Assembly (NCBI RefSeq): GCF_029081005.1
Contig: NZ_JAJQTQ010000007.1
Coordinates: 1 to 64,000, forward strand
Reading direction: 5' to 3'
DNA from: Halomonas elongata
Lineage (GTDB): Bacteria > Pseudomonadota > Gammaproteobacteria > Pseudomonadales > Halomonadaceae
Length of the DNA stretch: 64,000 nucleotides
Shown here in pieces: positions 60,967 through 64,000 of the stretch. Positions within the stretch are counted from its first letter, which is position 1, and each line of letters starts with the position of its first letter. Position numbers and translations under genes: made by a program. The notes beneath the pieces were generated by a model, which saw only the letters and a program-made list of their open reading frames with translations, searched no databases and was not told the origin of the DNA.

Positions 60967-61898
60967 TACTCCTCCTCCTCGGCGTTCTCATCCTCGCCTG
61001 CGACGATGCGGCGCGCCATCTCGACGGCCACCGGGTCGAGCGACGCCACCCAGCCGCCCCGACCATCGGGGGAACGCGGCTCGGGCGGAAACAGCAACAG
61101 GAAGTGCCGGGAGCGCTGCAGCTTTGCCACCGGATCCGCCTCGACCCTGGCAAAGGGTTCGCCTGGATCATGTACCACCTTGTCCACCCGAGCCACCGGA
61201 TAGCCCGGCGGGAAGCGACCCGCCAGGCCCGAGGTCACCAGGAGGTCTCCTTCGCGAATATCGGCGGTATCGGGCACATGAAGCACGTTGAGGCTCTGGT
61301 AGCGCCCCGCCCCCTGAAGCACGAAACGCAGCCCGTTGCGATTGACCTGAATCGGCAGGGCATGACTGGCATCCGCCACCAGCAGGACCCGACTCGAATA
61401 GGCCGACACCGACGTGACCTGGCCTACCAGCCCCGACGCATCCATGACAGGCTGGCCCACGAAGACGCCATCGCGGCGCCCACGGTCGATGACCATGCGA
61501 TGCGTGAAGGGGTCCGGGTCCAGGGAGAGCAGCTCGGCGGTGATGAAGGGGATGTCACGTTCCTGGGTCGCCGACAGCAACTCGCGCAACCGCACGTTCT
61601 CGGCGGTCAGACTGGCCATCCGTTGAACCCGATGCGACAGGGTCAGGATCTGCTCGCGCAGGCGACGATTCTCTTCCACCAGAGCTCGTTGCTCGGACAG
61701 TGCGAGCGCCCCCCAGTTGAGGACGTCACTGGGCAGGCTCACTGCCCATTGCACAGGCGCGACCAGCGTGGACAGCTGGGCCCGCACGGTTTCCATGCGC
61801 GTGAAACGCAAGTCGACAAACATCAAGGCGGCGGCGAGGATCGCACACACCAGCATGCGATACCCCGGCACCGACCCGTGCGAGAACAGCGGCTTGAT
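60966..61898 (-). CDS. mreC: Rod-shape determining protein MreC (probable AUC start codon)
   Basis: MreC is a bitopic protein linking the MreB filament to periplasmic elongation enzymes. The product has one N-terminal membrane helix (LVCAILAAALMFVDL), a coiled coil, and the beta-barrel domain from about SRVLLVADASHALPIQ. The start is odd. After the mreB stop, GGGGAGG (61910-61904) is followed by six bases and then ATC (61898-61896), which opens the family sequence KPLFSHGSVPGYRMLV. No ATG, GTG or TTG occurs before a GTG at 61871, which has no good ribosome-binding site and would drop this conserved segment. From ATC the protein is 310 residues, from GTG 301. The gene is certain, its start less so. 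Confidence 0.95.
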   Translation of the reverse strand: MKPLFSHGSVPGYRMLVCAILAAALMFVDLRFTRMETVRAQLSTLVAPVQWAVSLPSDVLNWGALALSEQRALVEENRRLREQILTLSHRVQRMASLTAENVRLRELLSATQERDIPFITAELLSLDPDPFTHRMVIDRGRRDGVFVGQPVMDASGLVGQVTSVSAYSSRVLLVADASHALPIQVNRNGLRFVLQGAGRYQSLNVLHVPDTADIREGDLLVTSGLAGRFPPGYPVARVDKVVHDPGEPFARVEADPVAKLQRSRHFLLLFPPEPRSPDGRGGWVASLDPVAVEMARRIVAGEDENAEEEE

Positions 61899-61913
61899 AG
61901 GGAACCTCCCCGG

Positions 61914-63411
<1,498 letters not shown>

Positions 63412-63456
63412 CCCTCAACCGCCGTCAACGCCATGTCATCACGGAGCCCAGGGCCC

Positions 63457-64000
63457 ATGCACGATAAGACATTGACCGAACTCGCCGCCGGCTTGCGCGC
63501 CGGCGAGTTCTCCAGCCGCGAGCTGACCCAGGATCTGCTCGGGCGCATCGACCGTCTGGACGGTCGTCTCAACAGTTTCATCACCGTGACCGCCGATCAG
63601 GCCCTGGCCACCGCCGACCAGGCCGATGCCACCCGCGCCGCCGGCGAGGCCGGCCCGCTGACCGGCCTGCCCCTGGCACTGAAGGACATCTTCTGCACTC
63701 GGGACGTCAAGACCAGCTGCGGTTCACGCATGCTCGACAACTTCGCCGCCCCCTACGACGCCGGTATCGTGGAAAGGCTCGCCAACGCCGGCACCGTGAG
63801 CCTCGGCAAGACCAACATGGACGAGTTCGCCATGGGCTCGTCCAACGAGAACAGTTTCTATGGCCCGGTGAAGAATCCCTGGGACTTCGACGCCGTGCCC
63901 GGTGGATCGTCGGGGGGCAGCGCCGCCGCCGTGGCCGCGGGCCTGGTGCCTGCCGCCATGGGCACCGACACCGGCGGCTCGATCCGCCAGCCCGCGGCCT
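63457..64000 (+). CDS. gatA: Asp-tRNA(Asn)/Glu-tRNA(Gln) amidotransferase subunit A (truncated by window edge)
   Basis: GatA is the amidase subunit that releases ammonia from glutamine. Only the first 181 codons lie in the window. The visible part contains the full Ser-cisSer-Lys triad of the amidase-signature family: Lys76 in LPLALKDIF, Ser151 in [16 protein letters not shown] and Ser175 in [11 protein letters not shown]. The ATG at 63457 ([23 protein letters not shown]) is a typical start. The reading frame is open to the last base. Confidence 0.97.
   Translation, partial: MHDKTLTELAAGLRAGEFSSRELTQDLLGRIDRLDGRLNSFITVTADQALATADQADATRAAGEAGPLTGLPLALKDIFCTRDVKTSCGSRMLDNFAAPYDAGIVERLANAGTVSLGKTNMDEFAMGSSNENSFYGPVKNPWDFDAVPGGSSGGSAAAVAAGLVPAAMGTDTGGSIRQPAA

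Overview
This 64 kb window is GC-rich chromosomal DNA from a gammaproteobacterium, most likely a halomonad (Halomonas or Chromohalobacter group). That placement is inferred from protein character and gene order, because no rRNA is present. Almost every gene is a conserved housekeeping gene and genes are tightly packed. I see no prophage, transposase, CRISPR array or tRNA.

Layout. (1) 1-22,000, minus strand: a complete division and cell-wall (dcw) cluster reading rsmH-ftsL-ftsI-murE-murF-mraY-murD-ftsW-murG-murC-ddl-ftsQ-ftsA-ftsZ, then lpxC, a short SecM-like ORF and secA. A dciA-type gene points the other way between lpxC and the SecM-like ORF. RNase P RNA (rnpB) lies directly upstream of rsmH, where mraZ is usually found. 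(2) 22,000-26,300: rsmI, with the divergent operon lpoA-yraN-diaA-dolP. (3) 26,300-31,300, minus: sspA-sspB, petA-petB-petC (cytochrome bc1) and rplM-rpsI. (4) 31,300-35,700: zapE and zapG (divergent), a Nif3-family gene and an AlgW/DegS protease gene (divergent). (5) 35,700-42,500, minus: mlaF-E-D-C-B, ibaG, murA, hisG, hisD. (6) 42,600-50,800, plus: yrbG-kdsD-kdsC-lptC-lptA-lptB, then rpoN-hpf-ptsN-rapZ-ptsO. (7) 50,900-62,950: pmbA and darP (divergent), then minus-strand mreB-mreC-mreD-maf-rng-yhdP-tldD. (8) From 63,124, plus: gatC and a gatA cut by the window edge.

Most of the window builds or maintains the envelope: peptidoglycan precursors and polymerisation, divisome and elongasome, lipid A and Kdo synthesis, LPS export, phospholipid transport (Mla, YhdP), protein export and envelope stress sensing.

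The most interesting signals are small. A 120-codon ORF upstream of secA encodes a signal-like hydrophobic segment and ends with an R-G-P-P motif five residues before its stop. Its 3' codons can pair with the secA ribosome-binding site, so it is a candidate SecM-type secretion monitor. Four intergenic elements made of 7-bp tandem repeats in inverted arrangement sit at gene 3' ends, and two share a hairpin with a compensatory base change. mreC appears to start at an AUC codon. Two tandem sigma-54 promoter motifs precede rpoN.
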